A DNA stretch of 64,000 nt from Pedobacter gandavensis (GTDB lineage: Bacteria > Bacteroidota > Bacteroidia > Sphingobacteriales > Sphingobacteriaceae): contig NZ_WNXC01000001.1 of the NCBI RefSeq assembly GCF_014172405.1, forward strand, positions 1,054,001-1,118,000. Reading direction: 5' to 3'. The notes under the pieces are model-generated. The model saw nothing but the letters and a program-made list of their open reading frames with translations. It was not told the DNA's origin and did no database searches. The translations under genes were made by a program, and so were the position numbers. Within the stretch, counting starts at the first letter, position 1. Every line of letters starts with the position of its first letter. Of this stretch, positions 8,797-17,650 are shown piece after piece.

Positions 8797-10647
8797 CTAG
8801 AAAAGGAAATAACGTTGTGCCATAGGAAGTACTGCCAAAGGCTCGCAAGTAGCAATTACGCCATCTACACGTACATCATAAGTTTCCGGATCTACCGTGA
8901 TATTCGGCATGGCATCGTTGTGAACCATGTCTTTCTTCATCACCGTTCTACATCCTTTTACCGGTAAGCTGGTACGTGCCAATCCGTATTTCGCAATGCT
9001 TCCATTCTCTAAAGAAACTTTAGAAACAAAGTTGAAACAGATATTAGACAATGCTTTTCCATGGTTACCGAACATCATTCTATAAACAATAGGCTGTGGT
9101 GTTGGAATAGAAGCATTCGCATCTCCCATTTTAGCACCCAGGATCATACCTGCCTTGATGATCAGTTCTGGTTTTACACCAAACATCTCTGCTTTCCATA
9201 AAATCAAATCGGCGATTTTACCCGGTTCAATAGAACCCACATAACTGTCAATTCCATGCGCTTTAGCCGGGTTGATCGTATATTTAGAGATGTAACGTTT
9301 CACCCTGAAGTTATCATTACCTTTTCCTTCATCTTCTTTTAATGGTCCTCTTTGGATTCTCATCTTGTGCGCAGTCTGGAAAGTACGGGAAATCACTTCA
9401 CCAACTCTACCCATCGCCTGGCTATCAGAACTCATGATGCTGAATACCCCCATATCCTGAAGAATATCTTCCGCAGCGATTGTCTGAGGACGAATTCTTG
9501 AATCTGCGAAAGCCACATCTTCTTTTACGTTCTTGTCTAAGTGATGGCATACCATCAACATATCCAAATGCTCTTCTGCCGTATTCACGGTGTAAGGCTT
9601 GGTTGGATTGGTGGATGCAGGCAAAATATTAGGATACATCGCGATCTTCATAATGTCCGGGGCGTGACCACCACCAGCACCTTCCGTGTGGAAAGTATGG
9701 ATCACACGACCGTCAATTGCACGAACCGTATCTTCCAGGAAACCAGCCTCATTAAGTGTATCCGAGTGAATCGCTACTTGAACATCATATTTATCTGCAA
9801 CCCTTAGTGCCATATCAATCGTTACCGGATTTGCACCCCAGTCTTCATGAATTTTAACACCAAGAGCCCCAGCTTCTACCATCTCTTCAATCGGTGCCAT
9901 CGTAGACACGTTTCCTTTACCAAATAACCCTACGTTAATTGGTAAAGTCTCAAATGCCTGTAGCATTTTTTCGATATACCATTTACCAGAAGTTACTGTA
10001 GTGGCATGTGTACCATCTGCTGGTCCGGTACCACCACCGATGAAAGTAGTTACCCCACTATAAAGTGCCGTTTCTATTTGCGTCGGACTGATAAAGTGAA
10101 TGTGGGTATCAATACCACCTGCTGTAAGGATCATTCCAACACCACTGTGTACTTCTGTAGCAGCACCGATGATCATATTTGGAGTTACACCGTCCTGTAC
10201 GTCAGGGTTACCCGCTTTACCTACCCCAACAATTTTACCATCTTTAATCCCAACATCACCTTTTACAATACCCCAATGGTCGATCACCATGACGTTCGTG
10301 ATACAGAAATCCAGTACACCTTCGTCTTCTAATGCACGAGCCGACTGGCCCATACCATCACGGATGGTTTTACCACCACCGAATTTGTTTTCTTCACCAT
10401 ATACCGCGAAATCTTTTTCGATCTCAATGAACAATTCCGTATCGGCCAACCTTACTTTATCACCTGTAGTAGGGCCAAAAAGCGCCACGTATTTTGCTCT
10501 TGGAATGTAAAGGTCTCCATCTATATATTTAACGGATCCTGCTTCCAGGCCAAGTTTGTCTAGTCCTAATGACCTTAAACCAACTACACTGCCCATTGCA
10601 GTCATCCCGACTACCTTAATCCATTCTCTTCTATTCCATTCTGCCAT
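8797..10647 (-). CDS. ureC: Urease alpha subunit with Tat-like N-terminal extension
   Basis: The catalytic subunit hydrolysing urea to ammonia and carbamate. All active-site residues are present, each exactly 48 positions later than in Klebsiella UreC: nickel ligands His182, His184, His294, His320 and Asp408, carbamylated Lys265 with His267 in KIHEDWG, and flap Cys367-His368. The C-terminus PMAQRYFLF is canonical. The extra 48 residues start [11 protein letters not shown], followed by a hydrophobic stretch [13 protein letters not shown], which has the layout of a twin-arginine (Tat) signal peptide. No clear AxA cleavage site is visible. The ATG lies only 6 bases after the ureB stop, supporting this start over Met15 or Met18. 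Export is inference; the enzyme identity is certain. Confidence 0.97.
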   Translation of the reverse strand: MAEWNRREWIKVVGMTAMGSVVGLRSLGLDKLGLEAGSVKYIDGDLYIPRAKYVALFGPTTGDKVRLADTELFIEIEKDFAVYGEENKFGGGKTIRDGMGQSARALEDEGVLDFCITNVMVIDHWGIVKGDVGIKDGKIVGVGKAGNPDVQDGVTPNMIIGAATEVHSGVGMILTAGGIDTHIHFISPTQIETALYSGVTTFIGGGTGPADGTHATTVTSGKWYIEKMLQAFETLPINVGLFGKGNVSTMAPIEEMVEAGALGVKIHEDWGANPVTIDMALRVADKYDVQVAIHSDTLNEAGFLEDTVRAIDGRVIHTFHTEGAGGGHAPDIMKIAMYPNILPASTNPTKPYTVNTAEEHLDMLMVCHHLDKNVKEDVAFADSRIRPQTIAAEDILQDMGVFSIMSSDSQAMGRVGEVISRTFQTAHKMRIQRGPLKEDEGKGNDNFRVKRYISKYTINPAKAHGIDSYVGSIEPGKIADLILWKAEMFGVKPELIIKAGMILGAKMGDANASIPTPQPIVYRMMFGNHGKALSNICFNFVSKVSLENGSIAKYGLARTSLPVKGCRTVMKKDMVHNDAMPNITVDPETYDVRVDGVIATCEPLAVLPMAQRYFLF

Positions 10648-10653
10648 AATATT

Positions 10654-11031
10654 CTATCTTAATTTTACGGTTTTATACTTTTCTGCATTCATTTTTTCGA
10701 TCGCCGCTACTTTCACTTTTTCATCGGTATACTTACCACTGGTAAGGCCGTTAAATCCGTGAATTTCTTTGTTGCCACCAATCTCCACCAAGATGATGTC
10801 TTTGCTTTCTCCTGGCTCAAAGCGGATTGCGGTACTTGCCGGAATGTTCAGTCGTTTTCCAAATGCACGTTCTCTATCGAATTGCAAATGACGATTCACC
10901 TCAAAAAAATGATAATGGGAACCTACCTGTATCGGCCTGTCTCCGGTATTGGTCACTGACAAATGCATAGTTTCATAACCTACATTGGCCTGGATGTCTT
11001 CTTTTCTAATAATGTATTCTCCTGGTATCAT
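10654..11031 (-). CDS. ureB: Urease beta subunit
   Basis: A 125-residue UreB, structural partner of UreC. The start MIPGEY and the segment [19 protein letters not shown] (about residues 28-46) are diagnostic. Also visible are [10 protein letters not shown] and [13 protein letters not shown]. The C-terminus ([20 protein letters not shown], then KLR) is a Lys-rich tail about 20 residues longer than in Klebsiella UreB. It has no export signal, so if the holoenzyme were exported this subunit would have to travel attached to UreC. Confidence 0.96.
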   Translation of the reverse strand: MIPGEYIIRKEDIQANVGYETMHLSVTNTGDRPIQVGSHYHFFEVNRHLQFDRERAFGKRLNIPASTAIRFEPGESKDIILVEIGGNKEIHGFNGLTSGKYTDEKVKVAAIEKMNAEKYKTVKLR

Positions 11032-11049
11032 TTCTTATGATTTTAAAGA

Positions 11050-11352
11050 TTAACGGATAGGATTGTGAATGGTAACCAGCTTTGTTCCATCCGGGAATGT
11101 GACTTCAATCTGCACATCATGGATCATTTCAGGAACGCCTTCCATCACCTGTTTTCTACTCAACAGCTTGGTTCCGTAATCCATTAATGCGGCAACCGTT
11201 CTTCCATCTCTTGCTTTCTCCATGATTTCTGCACTGATGTAAGCGATGCACTCTGGATAGTTCAGCTTCACGCCTCTTTTGAGGCGCTTGCTCGCAAGCT
11301 CACCTGCAAGATGCAGCATCAATTTTTCGGTTTCTCTGGGTGTTAAACGCAT
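11050..11352 (-). CDS. ureA: Urease gamma subunit
   Basis: A 100-residue UreA beginning [20 protein letters not shown], with [20 protein letters not shown] near residue 29-48 and the end [14 protein letters not shown]. All are canonical for the small gamma subunit. Separate gamma, beta and alpha genes indicate the three-subunit bacterial arrangement, not the Helicobacter fusion. It lies 52 bases after the porin gene, with no terminator hairpin between them. Confidence 0.97.
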   Translation of the reverse strand: MRLTPRETEKLMLHLAGELASKRLKRGVKLNYPECIAYISAEIMEKARDGRTVAALMDYGTKLLSRKQVMEGVPEMIHDVQIEVTFPDGTKLVTIHNPIR

Positions 11353-11404
11353 AAAATTTTATAGTATTAAATTTATTATCTGTAGGATTCTCAATTTGCT
11401 TTTC

Positions 11405-12601
11405 TTAAATCGCTTTTAGGTTAAAATAGGTACCCAGGATAAAGCGATTGTTCTTTTCGGTAGGTAAACCGATCCGGTTTGTATAACTGATTTTATTGTC
11501 AATGTATCCTCCGAAAAGTTTCCAGTCTTGATTTACCAATGGCTTAAATTCCAATGCCGCATAGCCCGTCCAGTTTCTTCTAAAATCCTGACCGATCTGC
11601 TTGTCCTTCGCAGCAGAAGCCGTTTCATAAGCCCCCTTTAAGGAGATGCCCCAATGATGGCTAAACTGTTGGTCAAAACGCAGTACGGCAGATTTATAAA
11701 CCACATCTTTACGCATAACCCTATCTGCACCAACACTTCCGTAAAAGGAATGAATTGGATTGGATGCCAACATGGTATGGTCTACACCATAATCAGAATA
11801 CTGAAGGTCTAAGTAAATTTTTGTACGCCCTACCTTATACATATTGGCCAGGGAAACTGAATGATTGTCTGCACCAGCGATCAGCTGATTGTAGTTGTAA
11901 GACCATTTGGTATGGAATGCTTTATCCAGGAAATTACCTTCCCAGGTTAAATAAGCACCCATTGGACGTTCTGATTGTTTGAAATCGCCGGCAGCATATC
12001 CAGCGGTTTTGATCAGTTGATCTAAAGTCTCCGTGGAAGTGTTATAGACTTGTAATTGAAAGTTATGATTCGGGTTTACTTTGTAGGAAAAGGTAGCTCC
12101 TACTACGAATAGATTTAGAATACGATCTACATAATCGGTGAAAATATATTCATAAACGGGATTGTTGACAAACTCATAACTCCCTACCGCAGCAGCTTGT
12201 TTACCCAGGATCACCTCCCATTCCTTCTGCTTTCCAAATCTATAGTTGACCTGGGCAAAATCAAGCGCTCTGGACCCATTGTCCTGCGTGGTCGTCGCAA
12301 ATGCTCTGTTGAGACGGAAACGAACTTTATAAGATAGGTCGGGATGAACATTCCCAGTCAGCAATAACCTGGTTTCATCCAATCGGAAACCGGCATTCAA
12401 ATGACGGTCTTTATGCTGACCGATGTTCAATGAAGTACGACCTAGTACATTGAGGTTAAATATCGAGGAATCCTTAGCTACTGTTTTAGTAGGCTGGATG
12501 ATTTTACTGGATTGTTTTACACTGTCAACTGGCGTTTGTGCCCAGGTAATTGCCGGACAAACTGCACATAAAACTACACCTACACTGGTTCTTATTTTCA
12601 T
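11405..12601 (-). CDS. Outer-membrane porin (OprP/OprO-like), first gene of the urease operon
   Basis: A 398-residue protein with a signal peptide (cleavage near WAQ, residue 22) and a beta-barrel pattern of alternating hydrophobic/aromatic strands. DLSYKVRFRLNRAF, FAQVNYRF and VILGKQAAAVGSYEF resemble the phosphate-selective porin O/P family. The C-terminal strand RFILGTYFNLKAI is barrel-like but ends in Ile. It shares strand and direction with ureA without a terminator between, so it is probably co-transcribed and may admit urea (or nickel) through the outer membrane. A near-consensus -7 element (TATACTTG, minus strand, 12621-12628) lies just upstream. Solute is not known. Confidence 0.8.
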   Translation of the reverse strand: MKIRTSVGVVLCAVCPAITWAQTPVDSVKQSSKIIQPTKTVAKDSSIFNLNVLGRTSLNIGQHKDRHLNAGFRLDETRLLLTGNVHPDLSYKVRFRLNRAFATTTQDNGSRALDFAQVNYRFGKQKEWEVILGKQAAAVGSYEFVNNPVYEYIFTDYVDRILNLFVVGATFSYKVNPNHNFQLQVYNTSTETLDQLIKTAGYAAGDFKQSERPMGAYLTWEGNFLDKAFHTKWSYNYNQLIAGADNHSVSLANMYKVGRTKIYLDLQYSDYGVDHTMLASNPIHSFYGSVGADRVMRKDVVYKSAVLRFDQQFSHHWGISLKGAYETASAAKDKQIGQDFRRNWTGYAALEFKPLVNQDWKLFGGYIDNKISYTNRIGLPTEKNNRFILGTYFNLKAI

Positions 12602-12639
12602 ATCGCTAGACTTATGGATACAAGTATAGGATACAGACC

Positions 12640-12670
12640 TAAAAATGCGTTAAACCGAGGATTAACGCAT
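12640..12670 (-). terminator. Terminator after the histidine kinase gene (or operator)
   Basis: A perfect 9-bp inverted repeat (ATGCGTTAA at 12645-12653, complement at 12662-12670, 8-nt loop), followed on the minus strand by five T. It fits an intrinsic terminator for the two-component operon ending at 12695. Because it also lies directly upstream of the porin/urease operon, a role as a protein-binding palindrome is an alternative. Confidence 0.6.
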
Positions 12671-12694
12671 AATTAGGAGGAAATAAGTGTGAGA

Positions 12695-14077
12695 TTAGAA
12701 ATCGGCGATTGGACAGGTTATGGTCACTATTGTGCCTTTACCCTCCTTAGAATCAATAGTCAGGGTAGCGTCATGAAGTTCAAAGATATTCTTCGCGAGT
12801 ACCAGACCCAGTCCATTTCCATAAATACTGCCCACATTTGAAGCCCTGAAAAAAGATTCAAAGATGTGCGGTTTGTCCTGGTCAGGAATACCGATCCCCT
12901 GGTCCATTACCCGGATCACAATTTTAGAATGCTCTACTTCAATACTAACTTTCACTTCCTTGTCGTTGCCATATTTACAGGCATTGGAAATGATATTAGA
13001 AAGCCCGATAAAGAACAGATCCTCGTTCACGTAAACGCTCAACAGGTTACTATCTTCCGGAATATTAGAGAAATCCAGGAATATCCGATGGTTATCGTTC
13101 AGGTAGCCTTCAGATTCTTTCACTTTATAAAGCAATTCATCAATCCTGACATGGCTCATGTTCTGCACTTTTCCATCATAACCGGTTCTCGAAAGCAAGA
13201 GCAGATTATTCACAATTAAGTTCATTCGATCCACCTCTCTGCTGACCATCTCCAGGGAATAATGTGCAGGATGTTTAGGATCCAGGCTGTTCAAGGCCAG
13301 TTCTGATTCCCCACTGATGATCGTCATCGGTGTCCTTAAGGAATGGGAAGCATTGCTGATAAAACTACGCTGAGATTTTACGGCAATTTCCAATCGGCTC
13401 AACATATCGTTGATGTTAGAAATCAACACTTCAATTTCGTCTTTTTCCTTTGTTTTCTTGGTCGGTAGCCGGAGGTTAAGGTTACTGATGTTGATCAAAC
13501 CGATTCGTTTATTGATCGACGCGATCGGATTCAAGAGTTTCTCCGCAAAATAAAAGGAAAGGAGAATGATGAGGCATAAAAATATAATTACGCCGGAAAT
13601 GAGTGCACGGTTAAGATCAGCATGCTCTGCCTCTCCAAATTCGTCGACTGCTGAAGAGACCACCACCAAGTTCTTATCATGGTCCTTATCTTCAAAAAAC
13701 AGCGCCACATAAGCGGTATCATTGATCATCAACTCAGACTTCCCCTTTTGAATTGCTTCTTCAAAAAAAGAATTGTCCATCGGTAAAAGCGGCTCATAAC
13801 GGGGTTGTTTCTCATGTTTTGAAACACGTACCAGGAAATTTCTACCAAAAGAGAACTGATTGATAAACTGATTGCTCAATTCATAATACCCTTTGTCTTT
13901 GTAACTTTTAGAATTAAAAACATGAGTCCCCAACATTCGGGCATTTTCTTCTAACCTGATATAGAATTTACTTTCCAGGGTTTTCGCCGTGAAATAAGAA
14001 ACATATACGGCAAAAGACAACAGGATTAAACTCCCTATGGCGGAGCATAGCAGGATGATTTTAGTTTTAATTCTCAT
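12695..14077 (-). CDS. Membrane sensor histidine kinase
   Basis: A 460-residue OmpR-partner kinase: TM1 at about residues 8-28, a periplasmic sensor loop of about 130 residues, TM2 at about 158-178, a HAMP linker, a dimerisation domain with phospho-acceptor His245 in SHSLRTPMT, and an ATPase domain with NIISNACKYG (N box), DQGIGIPD (G1) and GNGLGLVLA (G2). It overlaps its response regulator by 11 bases. Its signal is not known. The urease operon begins 94 bases downstream, so control of urease is a possibility but not shown. Confidence 0.92.
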   Translation of the reverse strand: MRIKTKIILLCSAIGSLILLSFAVYVSYFTAKTLESKFYIRLEENARMLGTHVFNSKSYKDKGYYELSNQFINQFSFGRNFLVRVSKHEKQPRYEPLLPMDNSFFEEAIQKGKSELMINDTAYVALFFEDKDHDKNLVVVSSAVDEFGEAEHADLNRALISGVIIFLCLIILLSFYFAEKLLNPIASINKRIGLINISNLNLRLPTKKTKEKDEIEVLISNINDMLSRLEIAVKSQRSFISNASHSLRTPMTIISGESELALNSLDPKHPAHYSLEMVSREVDRMNLIVNNLLLLSRTGYDGKVQNMSHVRIDELLYKVKESEGYLNDNHRIFLDFSNIPEDSNLLSVYVNEDLFFIGLSNIISNACKYGNDKEVKVSIEVEHSKIVIRVMDQGIGIPDQDKPHIFESFFRASNVGSIYGNGLGLVLAKNIFELHDATLTIDSKEGKGTIVTITCPIADF

Positions 14078-14768
14078 AATTATCCTGTACTCTCAATACA
14101 TAGCCCATACCAATCACCGTATGAATTAATTTCGGACTAAAGTTCTTATCTATTTTTTTCCTCAGGTAGTTCAGGTACACATCCACTACATTGGTACTGA
14201 GGTTGAAATCCATTCCCCATACTTCTTCCAGAATATCAACACGGGTAATGATTCGATTCATATTCTGCATCAGATATTCGAGTAATCTATACTCTGTAGC
14301 GGTCAGCACGATCACTTTCCCCGCCCGGGTTACGGTCTTACTGTCTTTGTCCAGCACCAGGTCTGCGATAGAAAGGATGTTTGCCGGTGTGGCACGCAGG
14401 GTTCCTGTTTTACGGGATTTTCGGTACACGCGAGCCTTCAATTCATCAATTTTAAAGGGCTTGGTCATGTACTCATCGGCATCCTGATTAAAGGCCGCCA
14501 CAATATCTTCCGTTTGATTCAAGGCAGAAAGGATAATAATGGGTACATCAGGATCTGTTAATCTGATGTTTCTACAAACCTCCAAACCATCCATTCCAGG
14601 TAGCATGACATCCAGAATAATCAGGTCAAACTGATTCATTCCAGCCATTTTTAGTCCGGTAAGCCCATCCATAGCCACGCTGATATCCAACTCACTATTA
14701 TCGTCCATCAGGCCTCTTTTTATCAAAGAAACCACTGCTATTTCATCCTCTATTAAAAGTACCTTCAT
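14067..14768 (-). CDS. OmpR/PhoB-family response regulator
   Basis: A 233-residue regulator with receiver domain (acidic pair near residues 7-9, phospho-acceptor Asp53 in LILDVMLPGMDG, Lys in TKPF near 104) and a C-terminal winged helix (TATEYRLLEYL, then VVDVYLNYLRKKID and VIGMGYVLR). It is the first gene of the pair with the kinase at 12695-14077. Target genes are not evident from sequence. Confidence 0.94.
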   Translation of the reverse strand: MKVLLIEDEIAVVSLIKRGLMDDNSELDISVAMDGLTGLKMAGMNQFDLIILDVMLPGMDGLEVCRNIRLTDPDVPIIILSALNQTEDIVAAFNQDADEYMTKPFKIDELKARVYRKSRKTGTLRATPANILSIADLVLDKDSKTVTRAGKVIVLTATEYRLLEYLMQNMNRIITRVDILEEVWGMDFNLSTNVVDVYLNYLRKKIDKNFSPKLIHTVIGMGYVLRVQDNYEN

Positions 14769-14959
14769 ATAAACCCCTTATTTTAGCTATTGTCAAACTG
14801 GAATTACAAATTTAGTGAAAAATGATCGTCTGAGTTTTTATCAGGATAAAAAAAGACATTCAATCCAGAAGAGACACAACAGATAACAGCCGTATTCAAA
14901 AGAATTTCAATCGATTAAGATATTCGAATTAATTATTTTAGAAATCCATAACACGCGCA

Positions 14960-16315
14960 CTAAATCAAAGCATACAAATCATTCAATGCCTCGGTCATCG
15001 AAGGATGGGTATATATGGTATCTCGTAAAGTCTGAAAATCAAGCCCTGCATTCATGGCGATTTGAACCGTATTGATCATCTCACTTGAATTGACACAGAA
15101 TAGCGTACATCCTAATATTTTATTGGTTTTCGCATCTACAACTGTCTTTAGCAGCCCCTTGGTTTCCTCCATAAGTCTGGCTCTGGGTATGGCCCCTACC
15201 GGAAGCGTCGCGACTTTGATCTGATAGCCTTTTTCAATCGCTTCCTTCTCCCGTAAACCGATATGCGCTAAAGCTGGGCTGATAAACACAGAAAAAGCAA
15301 CTTGTTTTCTTTTAGACAGGGAATTATAATCTCCGCCAAACAACTGATCTTTGATGATTCGAAAATCATCCAGGGAAATGTAAGTGAACTGGGGACCGCC
15401 ATTAACATCACCAATTGCCCAAATGTGTGGCTGACTGGTTTTCAAAGCTTCATCCACCTTGATGTAGCCTCTATCATCCAATTCCACTCCGGCTGCTGCG
15501 AGGTTTAAGTGCTCAATATTGGGTTTTCTACCGGTAGCCAAAAGCACTGCATTTGACTCCAACTGTATAACCTCACCTTCCTTATCTTTAAAACTGATTT
15601 GAACCTGATCCTCAGCAATATCCTCAACACCTATAATGTTGACCTCATTGAGGAGGTGAATTCCTTTTGCAGTGATTACCTTGGAAATTTCATCCGCAAC
15701 ATCCTGATCCTCTTTAGGAAGGAATTCCGCGCCTCTATTTAATAAGGTCACATGGGCACCAAAATTAGCATACATCATTGCAAATTCTAAGCCGATAAAG
15801 CCTGCGCCAATCACCACCAGCTTCTCTGGCAAGCCAGCTTGTTCCATTAAAGAAGTACTGGTAAACACCTTGTTGGAAGCTTCAATTCCTGGGATGTTGG
15901 GTATAAATGGCAGAGATCCGGTATTGATGAAGATCCGATCGGCCAGGATGTTTATTTCGGTGGCATCATTTTGTTTGACAAGCACCTGATTGGGGCCAAC
16001 AAATGAGGCTTCTCCGGTGATTACAGTCGCGAGTTCCAGCCCATCAATGTTATCAAAGTTTTTCGCCCTTAAAAATGCAGTAAGCTCATCTTTCTTTTGA
16101 TGAGCAATGGCATAAGGAACATGCTTTTCGGCATTTACAATCAACGATTTTGTAGGAATACAAGCGATGTTGATGCAGGATCCACCATACATTTTTTCAG
16201 ATTTTTCAATCAAGGCAACCTTTTCCCCGTGTTTGGCCAAATAGGCGGCGAGTGTTTTACCGCCCTTTCCAAAGCCTATTATTAAATTCTGATAATGCTG
16301 TTCAATTGCTTTCAT
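14960..16315 (-). CDS. RclA-like FAD-dependent disulfide oxidoreductase
   Basis: A 451-residue class I pyridine nucleotide-disulfide oxidoreductase. The FAD-binding start is LIIGFGKGGKTLA, the redox pair is Cys-x4-Cys in GGSCINIACIPTKSL (about residues 44-58), the NAD(P) fold is VIGAGFIGLEFA (about 168-179), and the C-terminal dimer domain ends THPSMTEALNDLYAL. Over its length it recalls E. coli RclA (YkgC), the hypochlorite-protective flavoprotein, including FTYISLDDFRI and PVGAIPRARLME. It is last in an operon with an amidohydrolase (24-base gap) and an MFS exporter. RclA-type function is inference from resemblance. Confidence 0.85.
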   Translation of the reverse strand: MKAIEQHYQNLIIGFGKGGKTLAAYLAKHGEKVALIEKSEKMYGGSCINIACIPTKSLIVNAEKHVPYAIAHQKKDELTAFLRAKNFDNIDGLELATVITGEASFVGPNQVLVKQNDATEINILADRIFINTGSLPFIPNIPGIEASNKVFTSTSLMEQAGLPEKLVVIGAGFIGLEFAMMYANFGAHVTLLNRGAEFLPKEDQDVADEISKVITAKGIHLLNEVNIIGVEDIAEDQVQISFKDKEGEVIQLESNAVLLATGRKPNIEHLNLAAAGVELDDRGYIKVDEALKTSQPHIWAIGDVNGGPQFTYISLDDFRIIKDQLFGGDYNSLSKRKQVAFSVFISPALAHIGLREKEAIEKGYQIKVATLPVGAIPRARLMEETKGLLKTVVDAKTNKILGCTLFCVNSSEMINTVQIAMNAGLDFQTLRDTIYTHPSMTEALNDLYALI

Positions 16316-16339
16316 TGGAATGATATTTCGTAAAATTAA

Positions 16340-17611
16340 TTAGCCAACATTCAACCAAGCCGCTGCAGCAGTCATCATGGTCTGCAAACCAGTCTTCAAA
16401 GTTGGGTGAATTACCGGCGCAAATTTGGGAGAGTGATTACTAGGGATCGTGTTTAAGCTGTTGTTCTTTTTAGCTTCCAGATAAACCTGAGGCTCGGTTC
16501 CACCAACGAACCAAAAAACATAAGGCACCTTCCAATTCCTACCAAAAACACTAAAATCTTCGCTGGCTGAAGCGGGTTGCGTTTCATAAGACCTATCTCC
16601 AAACTGAGTATGGAAGGCCTCGGCTACTTTCGCTGTAGCGATGGCGTCGTTTTCCGTGATCGGATAGCTGTCCAGCATGGTAAATTCTGGATCCCTTGGC
16701 GCATTAGAAGCCGCACATTCCGCACAACAAATACGCTTAACTGCGGAAAGGATGTGGTCTCGTACGCCATCATTAAAAGTTCTAATGTTCAATTTTAGGG
16801 TAGCATCCTCAGGAATGATGTTTTCCTTTACCCCGGCTTGCAAAGAGCCAATAGTGAGCACCGCATTTTCTATTGGTGCGACCTCGCGGGAAATGATGGT
16901 TTGTAAACGCATCGTGGTTGCCGCCGCCATGATCACCGGATCTATGGAAGTTTGTGGCTGTGAACCATGTGCACCACGACCAAAAATCTTCACCTTAATG
17001 CTGTTACCTGCCGATAAGATTGGACCACTGCGATAACCAACGGTACCCGCCTCCCCAACCATAACATGCTGCCCGAGAATAATATCCGGCTTAGGAAAAC
17101 GGTCCATCATCCCGTCATCGATCATCGCCTGCGCCCCGCGACTCACCTCCTCACCCGGCTGAAAAACCGCCATTAATGTTCCTTTCCATTGATCCAGGTG
17201 TTCTGAAAATAGCCTTATCGCACCCATGAGCCAGGTGACATGCAAATCATGACCACATACATGCGACACCCCAACTTCTAGGCCTTCTTCATCTCTGGCC
17301 ACTTTAGTACTGGAATAGGGTAATCCGGTAGCTTCCTTAACCGGAAGGGCATCCATATCCGCACGAAGCATCACGGTTGGACCATCTCCATTCTTCATCA
17401 AGCCCACCACACCAGTTACCCCAACACCCGTTGAAACCTCAAACTGATATTTGCTTAGATAATCCGCAGCAATTTTAGCGGTTCGAAATTCCTGCATTGA
17501 TAATTCCGGATTTTGATGGATGTCTTTATAAATCGTTTCCAATTCTGGAAGCATTTGATCAATAAAATTTTCCATACGATCATTAAAGGTCTTAATCTGC
17601 GTGTTTTCCAT
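16340..17611 (-). CDS. M20 family amidohydrolase
   Basis: A 423-residue cytoplasmic metallohydrolase of the M20D group (hippurate/IAA-amino acid hydrolase, N-acyl amino acid amidohydrolase). Metal-site motifs: HQNPELSMQEFRTA (about residues 29-42), VSHVCGHDLHV (about 114-124), FQPGEEVSRGA (about 149-159), GQHV near 180, and a late His in SNHSPKFAP. The Cys-His-Asp arrangement matches the family. No signal peptide. It lies between an exporter gene and an RclA-like gene, with 39- and 24-base gaps, so probably acts on the same acylated or conjugated compound. Substrate unknown. Confidence 0.88.
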   Translation of the reverse strand: MENTQIKTFNDRMENFIDQMLPELETIYKDIHQNPELSMQEFRTAKIAADYLSKYQFEVSTGVGVTGVVGLMKNGDGPTVMLRADMDALPVKEATGLPYSSTKVARDEEGLEVGVSHVCGHDLHVTWLMGAIRLFSEHLDQWKGTLMAVFQPGEEVSRGAQAMIDDGMMDRFPKPDIILGQHVMVGEAGTVGYRSGPILSAGNSIKVKIFGRGAHGSQPQTSIDPVIMAAATTMRLQTIISREVAPIENAVLTIGSLQAGVKENIIPEDATLKLNIRTFNDGVRDHILSAVKRICCAECAASNAPRDPEFTMLDSYPITENDAIATAKVAEAFHTQFGDRSYETQPASASEDFSVFGRNWKVPYVFWFVGGTEPQVYLEAKKNNSLNTIPSNHSPKFAPVIHPTLKTGLQTMMTAAAAWLNVG

Positions 17612-17650
17612 GGTTTTTTTAAGATTATATTTTGGATTTCCTACTGTATG

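Noticed and set aside
8796..8855. Longer start for the first ureE
   Set aside because: The extra 20 residues overlap the conserved C-terminus of ureC, and the ATG at 8795 is one base after the ureC stop, as expected in this compact operon.
16677..17036. 119-codon plus-strand ORF
   Set aside because: Antisense to the M20 amidohydrolase, whose metal-site motifs fix the true frame.
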